64,000 nucleotides of DNA, from assembly GCF_022811845.1 (NCBI RefSeq), contig NZ_CP064266.1:3100001-3164000 (forward strand), read 5' to 3'. The translations under genes and the position numbers were made by a program. Below are positions 34,479 to 43,530 of the stretch, piece by piece. This DNA comes from Bacillus pseudomycoides. GTDB taxonomy: Bacteria; Bacillota; Bacilli; Bacillales; Bacillaceae_G. Position 1 is the first letter of the stretch, and each line of letters begins with the position of its first letter. The notes under the pieces were generated by a model. The model was not told where the DNA came from. It worked only from the letters and a program-made list of their open reading frames with translations, and did no database searches.

Positions 34479-35840
34479 ATGAAGGGGATGGAGGAGACAA
34501 ACATAGAGACATGGAAAGAACAATATCCACTGTTAAACAATCTTATTTCAATGGAAGAAGTATTTTGGGCGAATCCGAACATTGAAAAATTTCAAATTGC
34601 GATAAAAGATTCACCTCTTACTCAAGAAGATGTAAAAGATGCGGAGGAAAGATTAAAGCGCTTCGCACCATATATTGAGAAAGTTTTTCCTGAAACGAGA
34701 GGAACGAACGGAATAATAGAATCACCTTTAGTGAGAATACCGTCTATGAAACATTCTTTAGAGCAAAATTATGAGCAACCTATATTAGAGGGATTATTAC
34801 TAAAATGTGATAGTCATCTTCCAATATCAGGATCAATAAAAGCAAGAGGTGGCATTTATGAAGTGTTGAAACATGCAGAAGAACTAGCTTTTCAGCACGG
34901 GATGGTAACGAAGCAAGATGATTATTCTATTTTAGATAGCGATAGATTCCGAGACTTTTTCTCGGAGTATTCCATTGCGGTGGGATCAACGGGTAATTTA
35001 GGACTTAGTATAGGTATTATGAGTGCCAAGTTAGGCTTTAATGTGACTGTCCATATGTCAGCCGATGCAAAAGAGTGGAAAAAGGATTTGCTAAGAAGTA
35101 AAAATGTAACCGTTATTGAATATGAAGCGGATTACAGTAAAGCGGTAGAAGAAGGGCGTCTGCAAGCAAATGCAGATCCTACCTGCTATTTTGTGGATGA
35201 TGAAAATTCTCATGATTTGTTTTTAGGATACGCGGTGGCAGCATCTCATTTACAAAAGCAACTAGAAGAGTTAGAGATCACAGTAGATGAAGATCATCCT
35301 TTATTCGTTTACCTTCCGTGTGGAGTAGGTGGTGGGCCTGGAGGAGTAGCATTTGGCTTAAAGTTATTGTATAAAGACAATGTCCATTGCTTCTTTGCAG
35401 AGCCTACTCACTCTCCATGTATGTTACTTGGTTTAATGACGGGGCTTCATGATAAAGTTGCTGTTCAAGATGTTGGTATTGATAATGTAACAGATGCGGA
35501 TGGTCTTGCGGTAGGGAGACCGTCTGGATTTGTCGGTAAAACAATGGAGCCTTTTTTAAGTGGTAATTATACAGTTAGTGATGAGCAGTTGTATAAATTG
35601 CTAACGGAACTTGCTGATACAGAGAAAATTTACTTAGAGCCTTCTGCACTAGCAGGTATGATAGGTCCAATAAAATTATGTAAAGAGGGTAAAGAGTATT
35701 TGCAAAAGCATAATATAACGGAAAAAGTGAGTAAAGGTACACACATCGTTTGGGGAACTGGTGGTAGCATGGTTCCTGAAGAAGTGATGATGCAATATTA
35801 TCAAAAGGGTTTGAATTTAGCGTTAGAGGAACGAAAGTAA
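34479..35840 (+). CDS. dsdA: D-serine ammonia-lyase
   Basis: 453 residues. PLP-binding lysine in SGSIKARGGIYEVLKHAEEL; phosphate loop GSTGNLGLSIGIMSAKLGF, and GGGPGGVAFGLKLLY in the second half. Order and length match DsdA, which deaminates D-serine to pyruvate and ammonia in the cytosol. The ATG at 34479 follows GGGAAGGATGAGATAA; a second in-frame ATG three codons on is possible. The XRE-cupin gene stands opposite. The enzyme fits a soil or gut lifestyle with D-amino acids. Confidence 0.9.
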   Translation: MKGMEETNIETWKEQYPLLNNLISMEEVFWANPNIEKFQIAIKDSPLTQEDVKDAEERLKRFAPYIEKVFPETRGTNGIIESPLVRIPSMKHSLEQNYEQPILEGLLLKCDSHLPISGSIKARGGIYEVLKHAEELAFQHGMVTKQDDYSILDSDRFRDFFSEYSIAVGSTGNLGLSIGIMSAKLGFNVTVHMSADAKEWKKDLLRSKNVTVIEYEADYSKAVEEGRLQANADPTCYFVDDENSHDLFLGYAVAASHLQKQLEELEITVDEDHPLFVYLPCGVGGGPGGVAFGLKLLYKDNVHCFFAEPTHSPCMLLGLMTGLHDKVAVQDVGIDNVTDADGLAVGRPSGFVGKTMEPFLSGNYTVSDEQLYKLLTELADTEKIYLEPSALAGMIGPIKLCKEGKEYLQKHNITEKVSKGTHIVWGTGGSMVPEEVMMQYYQKGLNLALEERK

Positions 35841-35841
35841 T

Positions 35842-35876
35842 AAAGGATGAGGCTTGAATGCCCTCATCTTTTTTAT
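35842..35876 (+). terminator. Terminator after dsdA
   Basis: GATGAGG / CCTCATC stem with an 8-nt loop and TTTTTTA. Confidence 0.7.
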
Positions 35877-36089
35877 TTAAATAAGATTACCTCTAAGATT
35901 GGATGGGAATTAGCTCAATTTACTGTATATTCACTTAGTCATTCTAATAAATGCTAAAATTCTTTGTTATTTTTAACGCGGTTCATTATAGTATAGGTAT
36001 AGGCTTTTATAAAATATAAAGGGTTACTAATATGAATTGAATATAATGAAGAAACTTCATTTTACATAACAAGAGGGTGTGTATATACA

Positions 36090-37337
36090 ATGTCATTACA
36101 GTCAAAATATTTAGCAGGTATTTCTCTTGGAGTAATGGGGGTTGGCTTTGCAGCGACTATTCCATTCCAAGGTTCAATGATAGGTGCAATTGTACAGGGG
36201 GGATTTGAAGCGGGATTAGTAGGTGGACTTGCTGATTGGTTTGCAGTTACAGCGTTATTCCGCCATCCGATGGGGATTCCAATTCCGCATACAGCGCTGC
36301 TACCTAAAAATCGGAAACGGGTTACAAAAGGGCTCATTTCTACACTGGAAAATGAGTGGCTAACGAAGGAAAGTATAACAAGCAAAGTGAAAGAAATGCA
36401 ATTAGCGCAAATGGTGTTACAGATTGCTGAAAGAGAGATGCAATCTGATGCTGTGAAAAAAAGTATTGTTACGATTGCTGAAAAAGCGATTCTTCAAATT
36501 GATACCGAAAAGTTAGCTACTGTCATTGAAAAAGAATTAAAAACGTATTTGTATACGATAAATACAGGAAATATACTAAAGGTCCTTATTGATCAATTAG
36601 TTGTACAAGAATACGATGAAAAAACATTTGATTATATGTTGGTGAAAGCGAAGGAATGGACGGCTCAAGACGAGGCTAGTTATCAGCTTGGGAGTTTAGG
36701 GATGAAAGCAATGGAAAATATTAAAGTGGATGGATTTTTGCAGTTTACGCTTAAATCGTTCATGAATATTGTAGATGAAGAAAAAATCGGAAACATTTTG
36801 CAGAAGTTTGTGATTAGTAATATTAGTAGTTTACAAAATCCTGATAATAGTACAAGGCAGCTTATATTAATGAAAATTCGTCAAGAACTTATCAATGTTA
36901 AGGAAAATGAAGCAGTATTACAAGAACTAGAGAAGTGGAAAGATAACTGGATTGCAAATTGGGCTGCTGCTGAGAAAATAAAAGAAATGCTAGGACAAGT
37001 ACAAGAAAGAGCGGCGGCTTTTGTTAAACACGAAGAATTTACAGATAAATATCTTCTACCGTTCTTAACAAAGCAGATGAATAAGATAAAAGAAGATCCA
37101 GCAACTGTTCAAAAAATGGAAGACTGGTTGCAAAAGCAAATTGTAAACCTTGTTGAAAACAATCATTCTAAGATTGGAAAGCTCGTACAAGAAAATCTTG
37201 ATAAGTTAGATGATAAAACGCTAATTGAGATGATTGAAAATAACGTCGGTAAAGATTTGCAGTGGATTCGAGTGAATGGTGCTGTTTGTGGTTTTATGAT
37301 TGGGTTGGTTTTGGAAGGAATTAAAGCGCTTATATAG
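36090..37337 (+). CDS. DUF445 family membrane protein
   Basis: 415 residues. N-terminal helices with the glycine-rich signature GAIVQGGFEAGLVGGLADWF and AVTALFRHPMGIPIPHTALL, typical of DUF445. A long helical, charged middle of some 300 residues follows, with a single C-terminal helix (WIRVNGAVCGFMIGLVLEG). Function unknown. Some relatives are called YheB/YjiN-like. AGAGGGTGTG lies upstream. Its 3' end overlaps the antisense extension of the convergent sigma gene. Confidence 0.8.
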   Translation: MSLQSKYLAGISLGVMGVGFAATIPFQGSMIGAIVQGGFEAGLVGGLADWFAVTALFRHPMGIPIPHTALLPKNRKRVTKGLISTLENEWLTKESITSKVKEMQLAQMVLQIAEREMQSDAVKKSIVTIAEKAILQIDTEKLATVIEKELKTYLYTINTGNILKVLIDQLVVQEYDEKTFDYMLVKAKEWTAQDEASYQLGSLGMKAMENIKVDGFLQFTLKSFMNIVDEEKIGNILQKFVISNISSLQNPDNSTRQLILMKIRQELINVKENEAVLQELEKWKDNWIANWAAAEKIKEMLGQVQERAAAFVKHEEFTDKYLLPFLTKQMNKIKEDPATVQKMEDWLQKQIVNLVENNHSKIGKLVQENLDKLDDKTLIEMIENNVGKDLQWIRVNGAVCGFMIGLVLEGIKALI

Positions 37338-37927
37338 AAAAAAACCTTCCACGTGATATGAAATGTGGAAGGTTTTTTAGTAATTGAAGAAGTTTCCTCC
37401 TTCCAATGTTTTTTGATCCATTTTCTTGCTCTATAAAGCTTCATTTCGACTGTTTTGACTTCAGTATTTTGTTGAGCAGCAATTTCTTGATAACTTTTTT
37501 CTTCTAAGTAATGTGCGAGAACGACATCACGATAATTCTCTGGAAGTTCTCTTAGTTTTTGAGCAATCAGCAATTTTTGCTCTTTCCTCAGTAACAATGC
37601 CTCAATATTATGAGAGGATTTTATATCTTCCTGAGTTTCGTTTGATAAGGAGAGCTCTACTTTTTCCCTTTCTTTCTTTCTCTTATAATCAATGGCATGA
37701 TTTGTAGCAATCCGTGCCATCCACGTTTTTAATCCGCGGAATTGATAGTTAGGGAGAGAGGCGTGAATCTTTACGAATACTTCTTGTGTGATATCTTGTG
37801 CATCTTCCTCATGTCTTAAAATAGAAAAAATAACTTGGAAAATATAATGACGATATGTTTGTACAAGGATAAGAAAAGCATGTTCACTTCCTTGTTGTGC
37901 TTTTTCAATTAATTGTTTTTCCTCAAT
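37163..37927 (-). CDS. ECF-type sigma factor, probable ATT start and run-on C-terminus
   Basis: Sigma region 2 (FLILVQTYRHYIFQVIFS, EEDAQDITQEVFVKIHASLP, FRGLKTWMARIATNHAIDY) and region 4 (ELPENYRDVVLAHYLEEKSY, EIAAQQNTEVKTVEMKLYRA) are intact. The first ATG (37720) would remove region 2. Upstream there is no ATG, GTG or TTG in frame after a stop, only ATT at 37927, which sits 9 nt after AAGGAGG. I therefore infer an ATT start. At the other end the frame has no stop after the sigma domain (around WIKKHWKEE), but passes through the terminator and 175 bp of the opposite gene, adding about 70 unrelated residues. The 254-residue product may be a mutated form. Confidence 0.65.
   Translation of the reverse strand: MEEKQLIEKAQQGSEHAFLILVQTYRHYIFQVIFSILRHEEDAQDITQEVFVKIHASLPNYQFRGLKTWMARIATNHAIDYKRKKEREKVELSLSNETQEDIKSSHNIEALLLRKEQKLLIAQKLRELPENYRDVVLAHYLEEKSYQEIAAQQNTEVKTVEMKLYRARKWIKKHWKEETSSITKKPSTFHITWKVFFYISALIPSKTNPIIKPQTAPFTRIHCKSLPTLFSIISISVLSSNLSRFSCTSFPILE
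37339..37378. terminator. Bidirectional terminator between DUF445 and the sigma gene
   Basis: 14-bp stem AAAAAACCTTCCAC / GTGGAAGGTTTTTT. In the reverse direction it lies inside the extended reading frame of the sigma factor. Confidence 0.85.
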
Positions 37928-38113
37928 GGTTCTCTCCCTCCTTTTTGACGCATTCTATTATATAGACGTAAGAAATGGGAAGTCCCCCTACACATGATGT
38001 AAAAAAAGAATAATATATTTTAAGAGAAGAGGCTACTTCAAAAGGTGTGAAAAAATGTTATAGAGAAGTATATAATGAGAAATAGGGAAATGTTACATGG
38101 AGAAAGGATGTGA

Positions 38114-38140
38114 ATGTTAGTAGAGGAACTCCTATACTAA
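38114..38140 (+). CDS. Nine-codon leader ORF before the response regulator
   Basis: ATG at 38114 with AAAGGA 5 nt ahead encodes MLVEELLY and stops at 38140, five bases before the ATG of the response regulator. The regulator itself has no good ribosome site of its own. The leader lies in a hairpin (38116-38141: GTTAGTA...TACTAAC with inner AGG/CCT), so its translation should open the regulator start. Seen only in sequence; function inferred. Confidence 0.45.
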   Translation: MLVEELLY

Positions 38141-38145
38141 CAAAC

Positions 38146-38784
38146 ATGAAAATAAAAGTATTGATAGCCGATGATAACTCTTTTATTAGAGAAGGCATGA
38201 AAATTATTTTAAGTACATACGAAGAATTCGAAGTGCTAGAAACAGTAAATGATGGGCAAGAGGCTCTAGATTATTGCAAAAAACATGATGTAGATATTGC
38301 ACTTTTAGATGTTCGAATGCCAAATATGAATGGTGTAGAGGCGACGAAGCTAATTTGTGAGGAGACAAAAACAAAGCCGCTTATTTTAACGACATTTGAT
38401 GATGATCAGTATATTTTGGAGGCAGTAAAAAACGGAGCGAAAGGTTATTTGTTAAAAAATAACGACCCGGAGCGCATTCGTGATGCGATAAAAGGAGTAT
38501 ATAACGGGCAAACTGTTATGCAAGACGTAGTGCTTGATAAAATTAAGTGTAACTTACTGGAAAATAAAGAAGAGGAGTCGAAAATAGATAAGACTCTTTT
38601 TACAGAGAGGGAACTTAGTATTATTGCATTAATTGCAAAAGGTTTCTCTAATAAAGAAATTTCAAAACAGCTTTTTATATCAGAAGGAACAATCGCAAAT
38701 TATATTACGTCTATTTTAGGGAAAACGGGTCTTGAACATCGTACGCAAATTGCGATTTACTATTTAACAGGGAAAGTAGACTGA
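38146..38784 (+). CDS. NarL-type response regulator (LnrK-like)
   Basis: 212 residues from the ATG at 38146 (MKIKVLIADD). Receiver domain with acidic pocket D9-D10, phospho-Asp55 in ALLDVRMPN, Thr in ILTTFDDD and Lys in GYLLKNND. The C-terminal LuxR-type helix-turn-helix reads LFTERELSIIALIAKGFSNK, then LFISEGTIANYITSILGKTG. A GTG at 38110 is in frame, but it is almost touching the ribosome site. The gene heads a module of regulator, kinase, ATPase and two permeases, matching the LnrJKLMN (linearmycin) system of B. subtilis in content, though not in the order of the first two. Confidence 0.85.
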   Translation: MKIKVLIADDNSFIREGMKIILSTYEEFEVLETVNDGQEALDYCKKHDVDIALLDVRMPNMNGVEATKLICEETKTKPLILTTFDDDQYILEAVKNGAKGYLLKNNDPERIRDAIKGVYNGQTVMQDVVLDKIKCNLLENKEEESKIDKTLFTERELSIIALIAKGFSNKEISKQLFISEGTIANYITSILGKTGLEHRTQIAIYYLTGKVD

Positions 38785-38788
38785 TTTT

Positions 38789-39892
38789 ATGGAGTTTTGG
38801 TTAATTGTAAGTAAATTAATTGTCTTCTTATATATAGTGTTCAGTTATATTCACTCAAATGTTACGAACTTACCGTGGGTTATATTTACTTTGCTTTCGT
38901 ACCTTTGTGTAAACGTGACAATTTCTATTTTAAAAAAAGATGCGTATAAAAAAATATTAATTGGACTATCAATCGGTATTATCGCTTTGTTTACATGGAG
39001 GATTCATCCGTTTTTTATTTTGTTTTTACCTTTGAACTTATACGAAATTGTATCTTATTACATAGAAAAGAAATGGCAGATCTTTTTCATTATGATTCTC
39101 CCTATCGTTTTTGCGGATGAAAGTGTTCAAATGACATATGGACTCATTACTGCATTTTGTTTTCTTGTTTTAACGATGGCAGACCGTTACATAGTACGAT
39201 TACTAAAACTTGAAAAGCAAAATGATAAGATGCGAAAAGATATGCAGCGGCTCACAAAAAGTTTAAATGAAAATAAAGAATACATAAGGCAATCAGAATA
39301 CACATTTAAGTTAGAAGAACGAAATCGATTATCACAAGAAATTCATGATAAAATTGGTCACTCCATGACAGGCGCACTTATTCAAATGGAAGCAGCAAAG
39401 AGATTGATGGAAATAGATAAAGTGAAAGCTGCGGAGTTATTGCAAAATGCGATTCATATTTCTAAAGATGGGATTGAAAGTATTAGAATTACCCTTAAAA
39501 ATATGAAACCACCAACTGAACAAATTGGAATTCATCGTATGAAATTATTCATAGATGAATTTGCGAGTAAGCATGAAATACAAATTCCGTTTGTGTATAA
39601 AGGAAATTTAGATACGATTTCTCCAATTCAATGGAAGGTCATTGGGGAAAATGTAACGGAAGCATTAACAAATGCAATGAAATATGCAGAGGCAACCGTT
39701 ATTTCAATAGATATTCATGTGCTTAACAAGATGGTGAAAGTACAAGTGAAGGATAACGGCAAAGGAGCACCTCGTATGAAGAAAGGACTTGGAATTATTG
39801 GGATGGAGGAAAGGACTGCATCTGTGAATGGAACGGTTATTGTAGATGGAACAAGTGGTTTTTCGGTAACGATGTTATTGCCGATTCAATAA
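38789..39892 (+). CDS. Sensor histidine kinase (LnrJ-like, HisKA_3)
   Basis: 367 residues. Five or six N-terminal membrane helices with almost no extracellular loop, a coiled linker (LKLEKQNDKMRKDMQRLTKS), then the HisKA_3 box LSQEIHDKIGHSMTGALIQM with His186, and an HATPase domain (GENVTEALTNAMKYAEAT; VKDNGKGAPRMKKGLGIIGM). Such intramembrane-sensing kinases detect envelope-active antibiotics. Starts 4 bp after the regulator gene. Confidence 0.85.
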   Translation: MEFWLIVSKLIVFLYIVFSYIHSNVTNLPWVIFTLLSYLCVNVTISILKKDAYKKILIGLSIGIIALFTWRIHPFFILFLPLNLYEIVSYYIEKKWQIFFIMILPIVFADESVQMTYGLITAFCFLVLTMADRYIVRLLKLEKQNDKMRKDMQRLTKSLNENKEYIRQSEYTFKLEERNRLSQEIHDKIGHSMTGALIQMEAAKRLMEIDKVKAAELLQNAIHISKDGIESIRITLKNMKPPTEQIGIHRMKLFIDEFASKHEIQIPFVYKGNLDTISPIQWKVIGENVTEALTNAMKYAEATVISIDIHVLNKMVKVQVKDNGKGAPRMKKGLGIIGMEERTASVNGTVIVDGTSGFSVTMLLPIQ

Positions 39893-39945
39893 AGACATGA
39901 TTGAGATGAATGATCTCATATGAAAAAAGTGAATATTCTCATGTG

Positions 39946-39986
39946 AAAAGAATGAACTTCTGCACTGAGCAGGTTCATTCTTTTTG
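39946..39986 (+). terminator. Hairpin between the two-component and ABC genes
   Basis: AAAGAATGAAC / GTTCATTCTTT stem (with inner CTGC/GCAG) and TTTTTG. May be a partial terminator that reduces expression of the downstream ABC genes. Confidence 0.65.
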
Positions 39987-40023
39987 TTTATAATAACAGC
40001 AGAGAAACTGAAATAGGGGTGAA

Positions 40024-40965
40024 ATGATGAACGCATTAGAAATAAAAAATTTAACAAAAAAATTTGGTGATTTCATCGCAGTAGATAATATGTCTTTAGC
40101 TATTAAAGAAGGAGAGATATTTGGATTTCTAGGATCAAACGGTGCTGGTAAAAGTACAACAATTAATATGATTGCTGGATTGTTAAGAAGTAATGAAGGT
40201 GAGATTAGCATACTAGGAAAAAATACAAAGAAACATAATCGTTTTGCGAAAATGAACATTGGAATTGTACCGCAAGATATAGCAATTTATGAGGAGTTAA
40301 CCACCTATGAAAATGTGAAATTCTTTGCGGGTTTGTATGGATTACGAGGTGCAGAATTAAAAGCGAGAGTAGAGGAAGCACTGCAGTTTGTAGGACTAAG
40401 TGATAAACATAAAAGTTATCCAAAGAACTTTTCGGGTGGGATGAAACGAAGACTTAACATTGCTTGTGCCATTGCGCATCATCCGAAGTTAATTATTATG
40501 GATGAGCCGACAGTTGGAATTGATCCGCAGTCAAGAAACTATATTCTTCAGTCTGTACGGAAATTAAATGAAATGGGTAGCACCATTATTTATACGAGTC
40601 ACTACATGGAGGAAGTAGAGGAGATTTGTACGAAAATCGCAATTGTTGATCACGGGAAAATTATTGCAGAAGGTACGAAAGAACAATTGAAAGCTATTAT
40701 TACAGATACAAAAGATATTTGGATTGAAGTAAAGTCAGTTGAAAATATAGATGTGAACAAATTAAAAGAAATTAGTGGTGTTAAGGCTGTTCAAATAGAA
40801 GAAAACGTAATTAAAGTGAATTCTGATACAGGGGTTAACAACTTAAACAAAATCGTTCAGCATTTTATCAATAATGATATAGAAATACGTTCACTTGAAG
40901 AGCAAGCACCTAACTTAGAAACAGTATTCTTGACACTGACGGGGAGAAATCTACGGGATAAATAA
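40024..40965 (+). CDS. ABC transporter ATP-binding protein (LnrL-like)
   Basis: 313 residues. Walker A GSNGAGKST near 36-44, Q-loop IVPQDIAIYEEL, signature NFSGGMKRRLNIACAIAHHP, Walker B LIIMDEPTVGID, and H-switch YTSHYMEE. A C-terminal extension of about 80 residues (VENIDVNKLKEISGVKAVQI) is of the type seen in drug and lantibiotic exporters. It drives the two permeases encoded next. ATG at 40024 or 40027. Confidence 0.9.
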   Translation: MMNALEIKNLTKKFGDFIAVDNMSLAIKEGEIFGFLGSNGAGKSTTINMIAGLLRSNEGEISILGKNTKKHNRFAKMNIGIVPQDIAIYEELTTYENVKFFAGLYGLRGAELKARVEEALQFVGLSDKHKSYPKNFSGGMKRRLNIACAIAHHPKLIIMDEPTVGIDPQSRNYILQSVRKLNEMGSTIIYTSHYMEEVEEICTKIAIVDHGKIIAEGTKEQLKAIITDTKDIWIEVKSVENIDVNKLKEISGVKAVQIEENVIKVNSDTGVNNLNKIVQHFINNDIEIRSLEEQAPNLETVFLTLTGRNLRDK

Positions 40966-40997
40966 GATTTACTAGTAAAAAAAAGGAGGTTCATCGA

Positions 40998-42107
40998 TTG
41001 AACATCTTCAATATAGCCATAAAGGAAATCAAAAGTGACTTTCGAGATATAAGAACATTAGTTTTTATGTTAGCATTCCCAATAGTACTTATGCTTATTT
41101 TGGGAACAGCTTTAACGAATGCATTTAATAGTGACAATCTTTCTATTAAAAATATAAAGGTACTATATAAAGATGAAGCAGATAGTAAGTTCTCACAGTC
41201 CTTTGAAGCATTTATAAAAGAAACAAATAAATCGGGAATTCACTTTAAAAAAGTTTCTACGGATGTAGATGGAAAAGAAGAAGTGAAACAAAATAAGTAT
41301 GCCGGCTATGTAGAAATGAATCAAAACGGCGTGAAGTTATATGAGAGTGATCGGAATAGTATTGAAGGAAGTATCATTGAAGGGATGCTTACTACATTCG
41401 TTGATAAGTACAACGTAGCGGTAGAAGTTGCGAAAGTAGATCCAGGGAAAGTTAGTACAGTTATTTCAAATGGAAATCATGATGATTATATAAAAGAGAC
41501 ATCTTTACAAGCTGCTAAGAAACCAGGTTCTATGGACTATTATGCGATTGCGATGACGACAATGATTGCCATGTATGGAGCGATGGGAGCAAGTTATTTG
41601 ATTCGTGGAGAGCGATTACGAAAAACGGGTGACCGTTTAATTGCCTCACCTGTTAGTAAAGTGGAAATTTTTGTTGGGAAGATACTTGGTAGTCTTGTAG
41701 CAAATGCACTTTGTCTTCTTCTCGTCGTTTTCTTTAGTAAATTTGTTTATGGGGCAAATTGGGGTGACCATCTTGGAGTAGTTTTTCTTATTTTACTAAC
41801 AGAAGTATTCCTTGCAATTAGCTTCGGATTAGGGATCGGATATATTATGAAAACAGGTGAGGCATCTAAAGCGATTATTATGGTTGTTGTACAATTAGCT
41901 TCTATTTTTGGAGGTGCATATTTCGTAGTTGAAGAAAATATGATTACAAATTTATCACCATTAACATGGGCGAATACAGCGATTATGAAAATTATTTATG
42001 CGAATGAAGTAGGAGCGGCACTTCCGGTAATCTCTTTAAACATTGGAATTTCTGCATTGTTTTTATTAATTGCGATTATCGCATTACGCAGACGGGAGGG
42101 GCTATAA
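40998..42107 (+). CDS. ABC-2 type permease (LnrM-like)
   Basis: 369 residues, TTG start with AAAGGAGG 9 nt upstream. N-terminal helix, a large extracytoplasmic loop (about 45-180), then five helices with the ABC-2 pattern (MDYYAIAMTTMIAMYGAMGA, ERLRKTGDRLIASPVSKVEI, FLAISFGLGIGYIMKTGEAS). Its stop is one base from the next permease. Probably one half of the heterodimeric exporter. Confidence 0.85.
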   Translation: MNIFNIAIKEIKSDFRDIRTLVFMLAFPIVLMLILGTALTNAFNSDNLSIKNIKVLYKDEADSKFSQSFEAFIKETNKSGIHFKKVSTDVDGKEEVKQNKYAGYVEMNQNGVKLYESDRNSIEGSIIEGMLTTFVDKYNVAVEVAKVDPGKVSTVISNGNHDDYIKETSLQAAKKPGSMDYYAIAMTTMIAMYGAMGASYLIRGERLRKTGDRLIASPVSKVEIFVGKILGSLVANALCLLLVVFFSKFVYGANWGDHLGVVFLILLTEVFLAISFGLGIGYIMKTGEASKAIIMVVVQLASIFGGAYFVVEENMITNLSPLTWANTAIMKIIYANEVGAALPVISLNIGISALFLLIAIIALRRREGL

Positions 42108-42108
42108 C

Positions 42109-43254
42109 ATGAAAGATATTTTATGGCTCATACAAAAAACATTATCTGTACTTTTGAAAAATAAAAAAGGATTACTTCTTATTATTGGATTGCCAATAGT
42201 AGGGTCATTAATGGCATTTTTAATGTATGGAAATGTAGGGCAAGGTACTATGCATATTGGGATTGTAAACAATGAAAATCATTATATAGCAAATGATACG
42301 GTGAAATTTATAGAAGGGTTAAATCATGTAAAAGTGAGTAAAATTAAGGCGTCAGAAATAGAAGAGAAGCTTGCCTCGAAAAAACTTGATGGAGTGATTA
42401 CGTTAGATTCAGGTTTTTCGCAAAGTGTTCGAGATGGTAAGCCGAGTCATATTCAAATTTCCTCGATTAAAGGTGCTCAAGTAACAGGGTTTATAAGATC
42501 GTATTTGTATAATTATATTGATAATATAGCTGCAATTAGTAAAATTGCACAAAAGGATCAAAGTACGTTTGATAACATGTATGCAGGTTATCAAAAAAGT
42601 TCATTTAAGCTAAAAACCACGACGCTTAAGGATACTTCAAAAAACAAAGATATGACGAATCAAACAGTTGGTTATCTTATTATGTTTATGTTGTTTTCAG
42701 CAGTGAATTTTTCAGAACGGATTTTGAAAGAAAAAGAGAATAGAACGTATTTCCGATTGTTATCAACACCGATAGATGGGGAGAAATATATATTATCTAA
42801 CGTTGCTGTTAATATGGTTATCATGATGGTACAAATTATTGTAACGGTACTGTTTATGACCAATGTATTTCATATTGATACAAATATGCCTTTGCTTGTT
42901 ATGATTGGAGTACTGATGATATTTGGTTTAATTGCAATTGGTTTATCGTTAGCAGTTGTGTCTTTTGCTAAGAATTCAGCTTCTGCTAATGTAATGCAAA
43001 ATATCATTATTACACCAACATGTTTGCTTGCGGGATGCTTCTTTCCATTTGAAATTATGCCAGCATCTGTGCAAAAAATTGCGGAATTTCTTCCTCAGCG
43101 TTGGTTATTAGATACGATAGGGGAATTGCAGCAAGGGACACCGTTTTCTGATTTGTATTTAAACATTTTAATTTTATTTGCCTTTGCGATTGCCTTCTTC
43201 TTAATAGCTATCTATAAGTTTGGCCGAAATAATGATGCGAGGAACTTTATTTAA
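42109..43254 (+). CDS. ABC-2 type permease (LnrN-like)
   Basis: 381 residues from the ATG at 42109, after GGGAGGGG. Same build as its neighbour: one helix, a large outer loop, and five helices (QTVGYLIMFMLFSAVNFSER, KENRTYFRLLSTPIDGEKYI, NVMQNIIITPTCLLAGCFFP). The RTYFRLLSTPI segment is the coupling helix to the ATPase. Last gene of the module; its terminator is interrupted by an IS relic. Confidence 0.85.
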   Translation: MKDILWLIQKTLSVLLKNKKGLLLIIGLPIVGSLMAFLMYGNVGQGTMHIGIVNNENHYIANDTVKFIEGLNHVKVSKIKASEIEEKLASKKLDGVITLDSGFSQSVRDGKPSHIQISSIKGAQVTGFIRSYLYNYIDNIAAISKIAQKDQSTFDNMYAGYQKSSFKLKTTTLKDTSKNKDMTNQTVGYLIMFMLFSAVNFSERILKEKENRTYFRLLSTPIDGEKYILSNVAVNMVIMMVQIIVTVLFMTNVFHIDTNMPLLVMIGVLMIFGLIAIGLSLAVVSFAKNSASANVMQNIIITPTCLLAGCFFPFEIMPASVQKIAEFLPQRWLLDTIGELQQGTPFSDLYLNILILFAFAIAFFLIAIYKFGRNNDARNFI

Positions 43255-43328
43255 TAAAAAGGGGTGCGGTATAATGGAGGGCACTGAAAAACTTGCGTTT
43301 TCCAGTGCCCTCCAATGATGTGAAACGA

Positions 43329-43374
43329 AAAAAGGTAACTTTCCGTTCAATTTTGAACGGAAAGTTACCTTTTT
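43329..43374. terminator. 22-bp perfect hairpin within the IS relic
   Basis: AAAAAGGTAACTTTCCGTTC pairs in full with its complement at 43355-43374, flanked by A- and T-runs. It would act as a terminator in both directions and may protect the element or end the ABC operon. Confidence 0.75.
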
Positions 43375-43386
43375 CTTATGCTTTTT

Positions 43387-43530
43387 TTACTTCTTTTCCT
43401 TTATTAAGGTCATGATTCGTTTTAAATTAACTGCGAATATGGCCATCGCCCCTTGTATTTGCATGCCAATGAGACTCGAGGAAGATGCCACATCATACCC
43501 GTGTCTATGTTTGAGTTCACTTTTTTATAA
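43387..43530 (-). pseudogene. Transposase C-terminal fragment
   Basis: Minus-strand frame reading KKSELKHRHGYDVASS and LIGMQIQGAMAIFAVNLKRI, ending KEKK at 43387. It looks like the last 45 residues of a DDE transposase of the IS5/IS1182 kind (a conserved helix AVNLKRI near the end). Everything upstream is deleted; no start is possible. Confidence 0.6.
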
